In this document: piece after piece, positions 17,556-26,007 of the stretch
Numbering within the stretch: the stretch's first letter is position 1
Layout of the letters: each line of letters starts with the position of its first letter
DNA from: Actinocrispum wychmicini
GTDB lineage: Bacteria > Actinomycetota > Actinomycetes > Mycobacteriales > Pseudonocardiaceae
Reading direction: 5' to 3'
Assembly: GCF_004345645.1 (NCBI RefSeq)
Contig: NZ_SLWS01000001.1
Coordinates: forward strand, 460,714 to 524,713
DNA: 64,000 bases
The notes under the pieces: model-generated
The model's input: only the letters and a program-made list of their open reading frames with translations
Databases searched by the model: none
What the model was told of the DNA's origin: nothing
Position numbers and translations under genes: made by a program

Positions 17556-18738
17556 TGCCGGGATCCTGGACGGTGCCGGGCCGGGACCCATCATCGTCGA
17601 GGACGTCGACCGAGTCCGGGTCGGTGTCGTGGTCGTGCATGAGCGAACGAATACCCGCGTTCAGCACGGCCAGCAAGGGCACCGCGAGCAACGCGCCCGG
17701 AATCCCGCCGGCGACCAAGCCCACTGTGATCGCCAGCACGACCGCCAGCGGATGCAACCGGACCGCGCGCCCGAGCAGCCACGGCTGCAGTACGTGTCCT
17801 TCGAGCTGCATCACCGCGGTCACGATCCCCAGCACGATCAGCGCTGACACGAAACTGTTCGCGACGAGCGCGACCAGCACGGCGACCGTGCCCGCGATCA
17901 GGGCGCCGACGATCGGGATGAACGCCCCGAGGAACACCAGGGCGGCCAGGGGCACGACCAGTGGAACGCCCACGATCCACAGGCCGATCCCGATGCCCAC
18001 CGCGTCGACCACGGCGACCGCCGCAGTCGCCCGCACGTAGCTGACCAGCGACGCGAAGCCGCGCCGGCCGGCGACGTCCACCCGGTCGCGGACCGGCGCG
18101 GGCACGCCCCGCACCAGGAACCGCCAGATCCGGGCGCCGTCGAGCAGGAAGAAGATCAGGACGAACAGGGTCAGCACGAACGCGGCCAGCAACTCGCCGA
18201 TGTTGGCCGCGGTGGTGAGCGCGCCGGACGTGATCGCCGCCTGGTTCGTCTTGATCGAGTCGATGATGCTGGTGATGAAGCCCCGGATCTGGTCCGTGCT
18301 CAGGTGCAGCGGGCCGTTCACCAGCCACTTGCTGATCGTGTCGAGCGAGTTGGAGACCTGCGTCTGCAGCTGCGGCAGGCCGTTGACGAACTCCGAGATC
18401 ACGAACGTCAGCACGCCGCCGAGCAGGGCGAGCCCGGCCACGAGCACGATCGCCGTGGACAGCCCGCGGGGCACCTTCAACTCGACCAGCTTCTCCACAC
18501 CGGGTGCCATCAACGCCGAAAGCAGTAAAGCGATGGCGACCGGGACGAGCACGGTCTCGAAGTAGCCCGCGAGCCAGATCAGTGCGTACAGCGCGGCGAT
18601 CACGACCACGAACCGCCAGGCCAGCGCGGCCGACACCCGCAGCCCGCGCGGCACGACGTTGGTCACTTCCAGCGGGGCCAACGGACGTTTTCTCTGATCA
18701 CTCGGCACGGAAGTCACGTTATCGGTACGAGCGGACAA
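17542..18738 (-). CDS. AI-2E family transporter (PF01594)
   Basis: A 398-residue polytopic membrane protein. Seven or eight hydrophobic segments, with the family pattern of two N-terminal TMs (YALIWLAGYFETVLVPVAIALLLSALMAPGVEKL), a central amphipathic region containing ISEFVNGLPQLQTQVSNSL, and the conserved block FLGAFIPIVGALIAGTVAVLVAL followed by GHVLQPWLLGRAVRLHPL near the C-terminus. Substrate is unknown; some family members export AI-2, others act in sodium-proton exchange. The start as drawn is TTG at 18738; GTG codons at 18717 and 18708 are alternatives. First gene of the run leading into the two-component system. Confidence 0.88.
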   Translation of the reverse strand: MSARTDNVTSVPSDQRKRPLAPLEVTNVVPRGLRVSAALAWRFVVVIAALYALIWLAGYFETVLVPVAIALLLSALMAPGVEKLVELKVPRGLSTAIVLVAGLALLGGVLTFVISEFVNGLPQLQTQVSNSLDTISKWLVNGPLHLSTDQIRGFITSIIDSIKTNQAAITSGALTTAANIGELLAAFVLTLFVLIFFLLDGARIWRFLVRGVPAPVRDRVDVAGRRGFASLVSYVRATAAVAVVDAVGIGIGLWIVGVPLVVPLAALVFLGAFIPIVGALIAGTVAVLVALVANSFVSALIVLGIVTAVMQLEGHVLQPWLLGRAVRLHPLAVVLAITVGLVAGGIPGALLAVPLLAVLNAGIRSLMHDHDTDPDSVDVLDDDGSRPGTVQDPGSAHS

Positions 18739-18780
18739 AATGGGCCACCATCAGGCGGCCCGCCGGTAAAGAATCTTGGT

Positions 18781-20880
18781 GTGGCCTCCGACCAGCTGTC
18801 TGACATGGAACGTAAGGTCGGCGAGGCGTTCCAGCGCGGTGAGTGGATCGATGCCGGCGGCGAGCCCATCCGTGGCGAGGTGCTGACCGGCTTGTTGTCC
18901 GATGCCAACGGCAGTGCCGCGCTCCGGCTGTCTGGCGCGCGGATCACCGGCGCGATGAACCTGGAGGGCCGCGTGGTCCGGCAGGTGATCGACCTGCGTG
19001 ACTGCGTGTTCGAGCGGACACCGGACCTGCGGATGGCCAACCTCGTCGGACTGCGGATGCACGTCTGCCGCGTTCCCGGGATGCTCGCGCGCAACCTGCA
19101 TGTGGAGAGCGACCTGATTCTGGAGCCGCGGTTCACGTGCCGGGGCACGCTCGACCTGACCGACGCCAAGATCGGCGGGTCGTTGCGGATGTCCGGCGCG
19201 GTGCTCAACGGCGAGGGCACCGACGCGATGCGGGCGGCGCGGCTGCAGGTCAGCGGTTCCATGCAAGCCGTGGTACTCCGGACGACCGGCAAGATGCGGC
19301 TCGTCGGCTCGGACATCGGCGGCTCGTTCCAGCTGTCCGGCGCGCACCTGAGCAACCCGGACGGGGAGACGCTGAACGGCGTCGGGATGGTGATCGGCGG
19401 CAACTTCCTGGCCAACGCCGTGGGCGGGCGGTTCACGTCGAACGGCCGCGTGACGTTGGTGGGCGCGCACGTCCGCGGCGACGCCGTGTTCACCGGCGCC
19501 CAGTTGAGCGCGCCCGGTGACACGTCGCTGGACTGCGACCGGATCAAGGTCGACGGCAGTCTCGTGCTGGACAAGGGGTTCACCGCGCTCGGGCCGGTGT
19601 ACATGGCGGACGCACGGATCGGCGGCTGGCTGCGGCTGGCCGGTGCGACGGTCGGCGACCGGAACGCGGTCGAGCATCCGGATGAGCAACGCGCGCCGAT
19701 CGCGTTGCTCGCGGACGGCATCGAGCTCGGTGGCGGCCTGGACGCCCGGTCCGGCCGGATCGCCGGGCGGCCCACCCAGAAACCGCTGGTCGCGTACGGT
19801 CAGGTCAGGTTTCCCGGCGCCAAGGTGGACGGCACGGTCAGCCTCTCCGGGGCACAGTTCCACTGCGCCGGCCATGACGCGCTGTTCGCCGACCGGCTCG
19901 TGGTCGGCGAGACCCTCTACCTGGAGGAGGTCACGGCCACCGGGTGCATCCGGTTGCAGGACACGCGGATCGGCGCGTCGCTGGACTGCACAGGGGCGAC
20001 GTTCACCGAGCCGCGCAAGCGCGCCGACGGCACCCGCAAGCCGTCACTGGACCTGCAGTTCGCGACGGTCGGCCACAACCTGTTGTGCAGCAGGCAAGTG
20101 GTGGCCACCGGTGGCGTGAGCACCCGGCTCGCCGAGATCCGGCACACGGTCCACCTGTCGTACGCCTCGCTCGGCGACGGCGAACCGGACAGCATGGCGT
20201 TCGACGGATACGGCCTGGTGGCGCACAGGCTGATGCTCAAGTTCCCGGCCACCGCCCCGCCCCAGGGTTCCGTCCGGCTGGAGAAGGCCCATGTCCGGGT
20301 GCTGTCTGACGGGCCCGGCCTGTGGAGCGCCGTCGGCGGGCTGGACGTGGCCGACTTCGTCTATGAGTCCGTCGAGGACGGCGGCACGGTCAAGGACCGG
20401 CTGCGGTGGCTGCGGAACGTGCAGCCGGACTTCGCACCTGGCCCGTACGACCATTTGGTCGCTGTGTACCGCAACGCGGGCGAGGAGCAGCTCGCCGAGA
20501 AGGTGCTGCTCGAGAAGCAACGAAGGCGGCACACGGAGCTCAGCCTCGCCGGGCGGCTGTGGGGGAAGCTGCAGGAGTACACCGTCGGCTACGGCTACCG
20601 GCCGTGGCTGGCCATGGTGTGGCTCGGGGTGTTCTGGCTGGCCGGCACGCTGTGGTTCACCTTCAACGTGATGTCCAAATTGGACAATGACCAGAACCCG
20701 GTGTGGAATCCGCCGCTGCTGGCGATGGATCTGCTGTTGCCGATCATCGATCTTGGCCAGGACAACATGTGGCGGATGGTCGGTGCGTCGCAGTGGATTT
20801 CGGACGTGCTCATCGCGGCGGGCTGGATTCTCGCCACGACCGTGGCGGCGAGCGCGACCAGGCTGCTCAAGCGGGACTGA
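18781..20880 (+). CDS. Membrane-anchored beta-helix protein (annotated in relatives as membrane-associated oxidoreductase)
   Basis: A 699-residue protein. Residues about 40-520 consist of irregular repeats of about 20-24 residues rich in patterns such as ALRLSGARITGAMNLEGR, LDLTDAKIGGSLRMSGA and FQLSGAHLSNPDG, which predict a right-handed beta-helix related to pentapeptide-repeat or bactofilin-like folds. The last 100 residues have two transmembrane helices (about 603-625 and 672-692) ending in a basic tail. There is no Rossmann motif, so the oxidoreductase name used for actinomycete relatives is not supported by sequence. The GTG start is preceded by TAAAGA at 18767-18772 with only 8 bases between, suggesting a leaderless transcript. 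Confidence 0.75.
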   Translation: MASDQLSDMERKVGEAFQRGEWIDAGGEPIRGEVLTGLLSDANGSAALRLSGARITGAMNLEGRVVRQVIDLRDCVFERTPDLRMANLVGLRMHVCRVPGMLARNLHVESDLILEPRFTCRGTLDLTDAKIGGSLRMSGAVLNGEGTDAMRAARLQVSGSMQAVVLRTTGKMRLVGSDIGGSFQLSGAHLSNPDGETLNGVGMVIGGNFLANAVGGRFTSNGRVTLVGAHVRGDAVFTGAQLSAPGDTSLDCDRIKVDGSLVLDKGFTALGPVYMADARIGGWLRLAGATVGDRNAVEHPDEQRAPIALLADGIELGGGLDARSGRIAGRPTQKPLVAYGQVRFPGAKVDGTVSLSGAQFHCAGHDALFADRLVVGETLYLEEVTATGCIRLQDTRIGASLDCTGATFTEPRKRADGTRKPSLDLQFATVGHNLLCSRQVVATGGVSTRLAEIRHTVHLSYASLGDGEPDSMAFDGYGLVAHRLMLKFPATAPPQGSVRLEKAHVRVLSDGPGLWSAVGGLDVADFVYESVEDGGTVKDRLRWLRNVQPDFAPGPYDHLVAVYRNAGEEQLAEKVLLEKQRRRHTELSLAGRLWGKLQEYTVGYGYRPWLAMVWLGVFWLAGTLWFTFNVMSKLDNDQNPVWNPPLLAMDLLLPIIDLGQDNMWRMVGASQWISDVLIAAGWILATTVAASATRLLKRD

Positions 20881-21090
20881 TTACCCACGGTGTTCGTTGA
20901 GAACACAGCGTGTTCGTCACACGATCGGGGGGACTGGTCGTGTTGAAGGTGCGCCAAGCCGATCCGGTCTGAGAGTGTTGCGTCCGCACCGGGCTCCGTG
21001 ACCGAACCGAGACCCCGGTGACCTACCAACCGAGACACGGCAGACAGGGACTCCAACGTGGACACGGCACGGACAGCGAGGGGCGCGCGC

Positions 21091-21837
21091 ATGCGGCGGT
21101 TCCTTGTCCGCGCCGGGATCGTCCTCGGCGGAGCCGTCGCCGGGACCGCGGCCGCATGGCTGATGTCGATGTCCAGCGCCTCCGCGGACACCGCGGTACC
21201 GCAGACCATCGAAGTACCTCAGGTCGTCCAGCCCGTGGTCGACACGTTGACCGCGCCCGGCAACACGCCCCAGTTCGTCGAGCACATCGTGACCGACGTC
21301 GCCGCACCGCACGCTCCGACGAAGGAGCTGACCGAGTTCGGCAAGGGTGTGCAGGGCGCGTTCGACCGGGTTGGCCAGCAGGTCGTGACCCAGTTGTCGC
21401 TGCCCACGGGCGTTGACGAGCCGATCTTGTCGAAGCCTCGACTGCTCCTCTCCGGCGACCACGAGACAACGCCGTCCGCGCACTCGCTCGCCACCGAGTC
21501 GAACACTGAGTCGGCTCAGGCAAGCCACGACCGTGCGGCCGCGCGTGACACCGGCCGCCAGCTCGCGACCGAGTCGTCCCGGCGTGCCCCGCCGCGGGAT
21601 GACGAGTCGCCGGCACTCCCCGCCCTCCCCCCACTCCCCGCGCCACTGGCTCCCCCGACTGCGCCGTCCGGTGCCTGCTCCTCCTGCGGGCACGGCTCGA
21701 ACGACGACCGCAGCCTGCCCGTGTCGCACACCTGGCCGACCGCGAACACCGGGTCCGCCACTTCGCGCGCGCTGCGGATGATCACGCAGCACGTCGCCAC
21801 CGCCATGGGCGAGCAGCCCGGCGTCACTCCTGACTGA
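21091..21837 (+). CDS. Secreted low-complexity protein, function unknown
   Basis: A 248-residue exported protein. The ATG at 21091 follows GAGGGG by six bases and starts a clean signal peptide (MRRFLVRAG, hydrophobic to about residue 22, SASA-DT cleavage); a GTG at 21058 would add 11 residues. The mature part has a conserved-looking segment of about 70 residues (VPQVVQPVVDTL to GVQGAFDRVGQQVV) and then a disordered Pro-rich region, PALPALPPLPAPLAPP, followed by CSSCGHG. It precedes a group of secreted repeat proteins. I do not recognise a domain; role in the cell surface is inferred from context. Confidence 0.65.
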   Translation: MRRFLVRAGIVLGGAVAGTAAAWLMSMSSASADTAVPQTIEVPQVVQPVVDTLTAPGNTPQFVEHIVTDVAAPHAPTKELTEFGKGVQGAFDRVGQQVVTQLSLPTGVDEPILSKPRLLLSGDHETTPSAHSLATESNTESAQASHDRAAARDTGRQLATESSRRAPPRDDESPALPALPPLPAPLAPPTAPSGACSSCGHGSNDDRSLPVSHTWPTANTGSATSRALRMITQHVATAMGEQPGVTPD

Positions 21838-21878
21838 AACCAAGCACGCGCGGCCAGCGGTAGCCCTTTGACGGCTCC

Positions 21879-21907
21879 GCGCAGCAGGCCTGTGTGTCCT
21901 GCTGGCG
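21879..21907 (+). terminator. Probable terminator hairpin
   Basis: GCGCAGCAGG and CCTGCTGGCGC pair around a loop of about nine bases (core CAGCAGG 21882-21888 with CCTGCTG 21898-21904), 45 bp after the stop of the upstream secreted protein. There is no T-run, as is common in actinobacteria. Confidence 0.5.
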
Positions 21908-22006
21908 CGCGCACCACCCCCACAGACCTGGGTTGGTCGCTTGCCCCGACGTACTCACGTGCGACCACCCTCCGTGCCACCGCACAACGAAAGGAGAACA
22001 CGGCGC

Positions 22007-24130
22007 ATGCAAACCTTGGCGCGGTGCGGTCTACAGACCGCGCTGGTCACCGGTGGTTTGCTGATGCTCGGTACCGGCATCGCTTCTGCCGAAGAGAACG
22101 TGAACCCGGATCGACCGGCGTCGCCGCTCGACCCGCGGATCAAGATTCCGGTGCGGATCCACGACAACGCGATCGGCACCCCGCTCGGCCAGCTGAACAC
22201 GCCGCACGTCCACCGTGACATCAAGGTCAGCGCCGACGAGCTGACCATGAAGCTGCCCGCCGGCAAGGCGACGTCCCTCGGCAGTGGCTCGCTGGCCAAG
22301 GCCAAGGGCGTCGCCGGCAAGGCGAAGAACGTGGCGGCGAGGCTGCCGCGGTCCGGTGTCACCCAGCCTCGTCTCAACGCCGCGAACGACCTGTTCCGCG
22401 GCAACAAGGTTCCGATCGAGATCGCGGGCAACGCGATCGCCGCGGGTGGTGACGCGCACGTGGACGCGACCTCTAGCGAGAACGACACCGTCTACCGTCC
22501 AGTGTGGACGAACGGGTCGGGCGCCGTGCTGGCCGGCGACGTGGTCGAGCTGGACTGGGCGCTGCCCGTGCGGATGAGCGGCAACGCCGTCGTCGCCGCG
22601 CTCGGCAATGCGACCACAAACTTCGTCTCCGACAACACCACCATCGCCGGTGGCGACATCGTCACCAAGGGCACCTGCGACGCGGCCACTCTGGTCGGCG
22701 GCGCCGACTGTGCGGGAGGCGACACTGACACCCTCACGAAGGCCGGTGGCAGCACCACAACCAACGGTGACAAGTCCACGGGCGGTGGCACCATCGCCGC
22801 GGTGCCGCTGGCGGTTCCGGCCCAGGTGTTCGCGAACTCGATCGCGGGCGGCGGCCTGACGAACGTCCACCACGAGAACATCGACAAGGCCACTGCCGGC
22901 GGGCAGTCCCTGACCAGCGGCAACGACGCCGTGCTGGCCGGGACGAACGCGAACGCCCCGGTCACCGGCCCGGCCGAGGTTTTCGGCAGCGCGCTGGGCA
23001 TCGCCAAGACCGACTCGCTGGACACCGTGACCACCAAGGCCGGCGGTGACGCGTTCGCCAACGCGGTCAGCAGCGTGGCGTCCGGCTCGATCGTGCATCC
23101 CGCTGTCGCGTTGCCCGTCGAGGTGTTCGGCACCGCGGCCGCCGTGGGTGGCGAGGCGGTCGCCCTTGTCGGGGAACACAAGTCGGCCACCGCCGGCGGC
23201 GGCCAGATCGTGCACGCCGACAAGTCCGTGCTGTCCGGTACCGCGGTCACGCCGGCTGTGACCGGTCCGGTCCAGGTGCTGAGCACCGCCGCCGGCAACG
23301 TCGCCGCTGTCCCGGTCGCACTGCCGTCCCAGGTGTTCGGCCTGGCAGCCGGCGCGCTGGGCAAGGCGACCGCGTGGGCGTCGGGTGACACGTCGTCCAC
23401 CTCGGGCGGCGCCATCACCACTGACGGGAAGTACGGCACGGTCAGCGGGAACGTCGCGTCCGTGCCGGACGCCGCGGCCGCACAGGCCTCTGGTTGGGCC
23501 GCGAGTGTGGCCCGGATCGTCAGCTCCACGGATGACAACACCACCGGTCCCAACGACAGCATGGTCCACTCGGGCGGCGACATCATGACCAACGGTGACC
23601 ACGGGTCGATCTCCGGCAACCTCGTCGACGTGCCAACGGCGGCGGCCGCGCAGGTCTCCGGCAACGCGATGGGGATCGCGCCGAACCAGACCACGGTCCT
23701 GGCCGGCGGTGACGGCAGGACCTCGGGCGAGGACGGCTCGATCTCGGGCAACCTGTTCGCCGAGCCGGTCGCGGCCGTCGCGCAGGTCTTCGACATCCCG
23801 ATCCCGATTCTGGCGCACGCCATGACCTACGCGCCGAACACCACGGTCGTGAAGGTGGACGACACCGTTCCCCTGATCGACCTGCCGATCGGCGGCGGTG
23901 GCCTGCCGATCAACAAGCTGCCCAGCCTGCCGGTCCGCGGCATGCTCGGCAAGAAGCAGTCCCGCTCGAACCCGCCCGGCGCGCCGCTGGGCGGGATCAA
24001 GCTCCCGGACTCTTCGCCGTCCGGCGTCGCCGGGCCGATCAACGGTTCTGCGTTGTCCTCTTTGGATATCACGCAGGTGCTGTCGGCCCTTGACGTCACC
24101 AAGCTCCCGCCCGGTTCCGAACCGGGCTGA
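22007..24130 (+). CDS. Secreted beta-strand repeat protein with chaplin-like units
   Basis: A 707-residue exported protein. AAGGAG sits 10 bases before the ATG at 22007, which opens a signal peptide ending near GIASA-EEN. After an N-terminal region there are about nine degenerate repeats of 45-60 residues. Each repeat follows a pattern such as ISGNLVDVPTAAAAQVSGNAMGIA followed by an AGGD-x-x-T-x-G turn. This resembles the chaplin motif (GN-x-x-x-VP-x-x-x-P-x-x-VCGN) with the cysteines missing; only two cysteines occur, in one loop. Chaplins assemble into amyloid-like surface films, so a cell-surface structural role is plausible. The end has a Pro/Gly-rich region without a sortase motif. Followed by two smaller secreted proteins, probably in one operon. 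Confidence 0.75.
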   Translation: MQTLARCGLQTALVTGGLLMLGTGIASAEENVNPDRPASPLDPRIKIPVRIHDNAIGTPLGQLNTPHVHRDIKVSADELTMKLPAGKATSLGSGSLAKAKGVAGKAKNVAARLPRSGVTQPRLNAANDLFRGNKVPIEIAGNAIAAGGDAHVDATSSENDTVYRPVWTNGSGAVLAGDVVELDWALPVRMSGNAVVAALGNATTNFVSDNTTIAGGDIVTKGTCDAATLVGGADCAGGDTDTLTKAGGSTTTNGDKSTGGGTIAAVPLAVPAQVFANSIAGGGLTNVHHENIDKATAGGQSLTSGNDAVLAGTNANAPVTGPAEVFGSALGIAKTDSLDTVTTKAGGDAFANAVSSVASGSIVHPAVALPVEVFGTAAAVGGEAVALVGEHKSATAGGGQIVHADKSVLSGTAVTPAVTGPVQVLSTAAGNVAAVPVALPSQVFGLAAGALGKATAWASGDTSSTSGGAITTDGKYGTVSGNVASVPDAAAAQASGWAASVARIVSSTDDNTTGPNDSMVHSGGDIMTNGDHGSISGNLVDVPTAAAAQVSGNAMGIAPNQTTVLAGGDGRTSGEDGSISGNLFAEPVAAVAQVFDIPIPILAHAMTYAPNTTVVKVDDTVPLIDLPIGGGGLPINKLPSLPVRGMLGKKQSRSNPPGAPLGGIKLPDSSPSGVAGPINGSALSSLDITQVLSALDVTKLPPGSEPG

Positions 24131-24183
24131 GCGATTCTCCGGTCCCCGCCGGTTTCATCCGACCCTCCCCAAGGAGATTTGAC

Positions 24184-24696
24184 ATGCTTAAGACCATCCG
24201 TCGTGGCGTTCTGCTCGCTGCTGCCGCCGGCGTCACCCTGCTCGGCCTCGGCTTCGGCCAGGCGTCCGCTGCCCTTCCGGCCCTGCCGGCGCTGTCCGGA
24301 ACGGGCCTGCCGGGGTTGTCTGGAACGGGCCTGCCCGGGCTGTCCGGCGCGGGCCTGCCGGCGCTGTCCGGCGCGAGCCTGCCTGCCTTCGGCGCGACGA
24401 CCCCGGCGTCGTCCGCTGACCTGTCTGCGGTCCAGGCCCCGGGCGTGGACAACGTGGACGTCGCCGGGCTCGGCTCGGAGAAGGGCGCCCAGCTGCCCGG
24501 CGTCAACGTCGTGCCGAAGCTGAGCGGCACCGCCCTCGACGGCGTCACCCCGTCGAGCCTCACCGAGAACGGGTCGCTGCCGGCCACGGACAAGCTGCTC
24601 GACGGCTCCGCCCTGTCCTCTTTGGACACGATGAAGACCGTGACCGGCCTGGTGCCGACCCTCGGGGTCCTGAAGGCGCTGCCCCAGCTCGGCTGA
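24184..24696 (+). CDS. Small secreted Leu-Pro-rich repeat protein
   Basis: A 170-residue exported protein beginning at ATG after AAGGAG. The signal peptide (MLKTIRRG, hydrophobic core, GQASA) is nearly the same as that of the next gene. The mature N-terminus is a run of about five decapeptides of the form LPALSGTG/LPGLSGAG, encoded by a matching 30-bp DNA repeat at about 24279-24390. Conserved NVDVAGLGSEKGAQLPGVNVVPKLSG follows. It ends with an LSSLDTMKTVTGL segment that echoes the LSSLDITQVLSAL end of the large repeat protein just upstream. Probably extracellular or cell-wall associated; function unknown. Confidence 0.72.
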   Translation: MLKTIRRGVLLAAAAGVTLLGLGFGQASAALPALPALSGTGLPGLSGTGLPGLSGAGLPALSGASLPAFGATTPASSADLSAVQAPGVDNVDVAGLGSEKGAQLPGVNVVPKLSGTALDGVTPSSLTENGSLPATDKLLDGSALSSLDTMKTVTGLVPTLGVLKALPQLG

Positions 24697-24749
24697 ACCG
24701 TCCCCATCCCCGTCCCCACCGCTTCCACTTCGTTCGCAAGGAGATTCAC

Positions 24750-25535
24750 GTGCGCAAGACCATTCGCCGCAGCATGTTCCTGACCGCGACCGCGGGGCTC
24801 GCCCTGCTCGGCTTCGGCTTGGGCCAGGCGTCCGCCGCGGTGCCGGCGCTGCCCGCGTTGCCGGCCACGCCGGTCGTGCCGGCGCTGCTCGGCAAGTTGA
24901 CAACCATCCCCGCGCTGCCGGACTCGTCGTCCTGGCTGACCGGCTTTGACGACCTCACCGGCGACCGCTCCGCGATGCCGACGCCCCAGCTGCCGGCCCT
25001 CGGTAGCCTGCCCGGCGTGATGGACCTGCTGCCGGACCACAACTTGCTTGGCAACCTGTCCGACGCCACGGACCTGCCGAACCTCGGCCGGGACGCGCTG
25101 CCTGTCGCCGACCTGCCCACCGACCAGCTTGGCCTGCCGGTCAACGTCGATTCATCGAAGCTGCCCCAGCTGCCCCAGCTGCCGGTCCAGACCAGCGACA
25201 TCACCAAGGCGCCGATCGCCGAGCTGCCCAACCCCAGCAAGATGCCGTTGACCGCCCAGGTGGACTACAACGACATCGCCAACAAGATCATCCCGAACAC
25301 GGATGGCGTGGACATGCAGGGCCTGCCCAAGCCGCAGGTGCCGGAAGTGGCTTCGACCCTGAACGCGGTGCAGCTGCCGACCTCCACCCCGCTGACCCCG
25401 GGCATGCAGAGCGTCGGCGTGCCCAGCAAGCTGCCGCTGGTGGGTGACGTGGACACCACCATGCCCAGCGTGGACGACCTGACAGGTGGCGGCCTCAGCA
25501 TGCCGAAGGGGACGCCGCAGCTGCCGGCGGTCTGA
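24750..25535 (+). CDS. Secreted Leu-Pro-rich paralogue
   Basis: A 261-residue exported protein starting at GTG after AAGGAGATT. The signal peptide (MRKTIRRS, hydrophobic core, GQASA) and the following VPALPALPATP match the preceding gene, so the two arose by duplication and then diverged. The mature chain is rich in LP, PQLP and short acidic turns (LPQLPQLPVQTSDI, LPLVGDVDTTMPSVDD), with no cysteine and no recognisable domain. A strong terminator follows at 25554, ending the secreted-protein run. The likely location is the cell surface; function unknown. Confidence 0.7.
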   Translation: MRKTIRRSMFLTATAGLALLGFGLGQASAAVPALPALPATPVVPALLGKLTTIPALPDSSSWLTGFDDLTGDRSAMPTPQLPALGSLPGVMDLLPDHNLLGNLSDATDLPNLGRDALPVADLPTDQLGLPVNVDSSKLPQLPQLPVQTSDITKAPIAELPNPSKMPLTAQVDYNDIANKIIPNTDGVDMQGLPKPQVPEVASTLNAVQLPTSTPLTPGMQSVGVPSKLPLVGDVDTTMPSVDDLTGGGLSMPKGTPQLPAV

Positions 25536-25553
25536 TCCGTCGGTCCCCGGGAC

Positions 25554-25583
25554 GGGCCCAGGAGCAGCGTCGCTCCTGGGCCC
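25554..25583. terminator. Strong hairpin terminator, probably bidirectional
   Basis: GGGCCCAGGAGC (25554-25565) pairs perfectly with GCTCCTGGGCCC (25572-25583) around a 6-base loop, followed by GTTTCTTCGTT. It lies between the end of the secreted-protein run on the plus strand and the end of the GGDEF-like gene on the minus strand, so it may serve both. Confidence 0.9.
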
Positions 25584-25592
25584 GTTTCTTCG

Positions 25593-25964
25593 TTACCTCA
25601 TGCGATCCTCAGCGCGCAGCAGCATCTCGTGCACCTTGTGCCCGCCGTCGCTGGTGTGCCAGCCGGTGTCGGTTCGCGCGATCCGCGCCACCCGTTGGGC
25701 GATCGCCGCGCCGGAGCCGTAGGGATGTTCCGCGACGACCGCGATGGTGTCGTCGTCAGGACGGGCCACGGTGTGGTCGGCGCGCATCGCGTCCCGCAGA
25801 TGTCTTGCCATTGTGGCGTTTCCGCGCACCAGCACGAGAGTGACGAGCGTGCCGTGGGTTTGGGCGCGGACGAGCGCGTGGCCGAGGCGGTCGATCAGCA
25901 GTTCGCGGCCGGGTAGCCCGGTCCGGGGATCGAGCAGGCCCTTGCCGTGCAGCACGGCGTTCAT
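25593..25964 (-). CDS. Short degenerate GGDEF-like protein
   Basis: A 123-residue protein. LLDPRTGLPGRELLIDRLGHALVRA matches the start of GGDEF domains (usual DPLTGLPNR), and the rest follows the domain to a C-terminal helix, but the site that should be GGDEF reads ARPDDDTIAVV and the protein is about 35 residues shorter than a full domain. It is therefore unlikely to make cyclic di-GMP; it could bind a nucleotide or be a relic. The ATG at 25964 has AAGG 8 bases upstream; a GTG at 25979 is an alternative. Convergent with the secreted-protein run. Confidence 0.65.
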   Translation of the reverse strand: MNAVLHGKGLLDPRTGLPGRELLIDRLGHALVRAQTHGTLVTLVLVRGNATMARHLRDAMRADHTVARPDDDTIAVVAEHPYGSGAAIAQRVARIARTDTGWHTSDGGHKVHEMLLRAEDRMR

Positions 25965-26007
25965 GGCCGGAGCCTTCACTGTCCACGTTGGACGGTCAAT
26001 GCCTCGT

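Noticed and set aside
20890..20915. GTGTTC repeats upstream of the 21091 gene
   Set aside because: GTGTTC-GTTGA-GAACAC plus another GTGTTC at 20910 is a short dyad, but the stem is only 6 bp and lies far from the next start; too weak to call.
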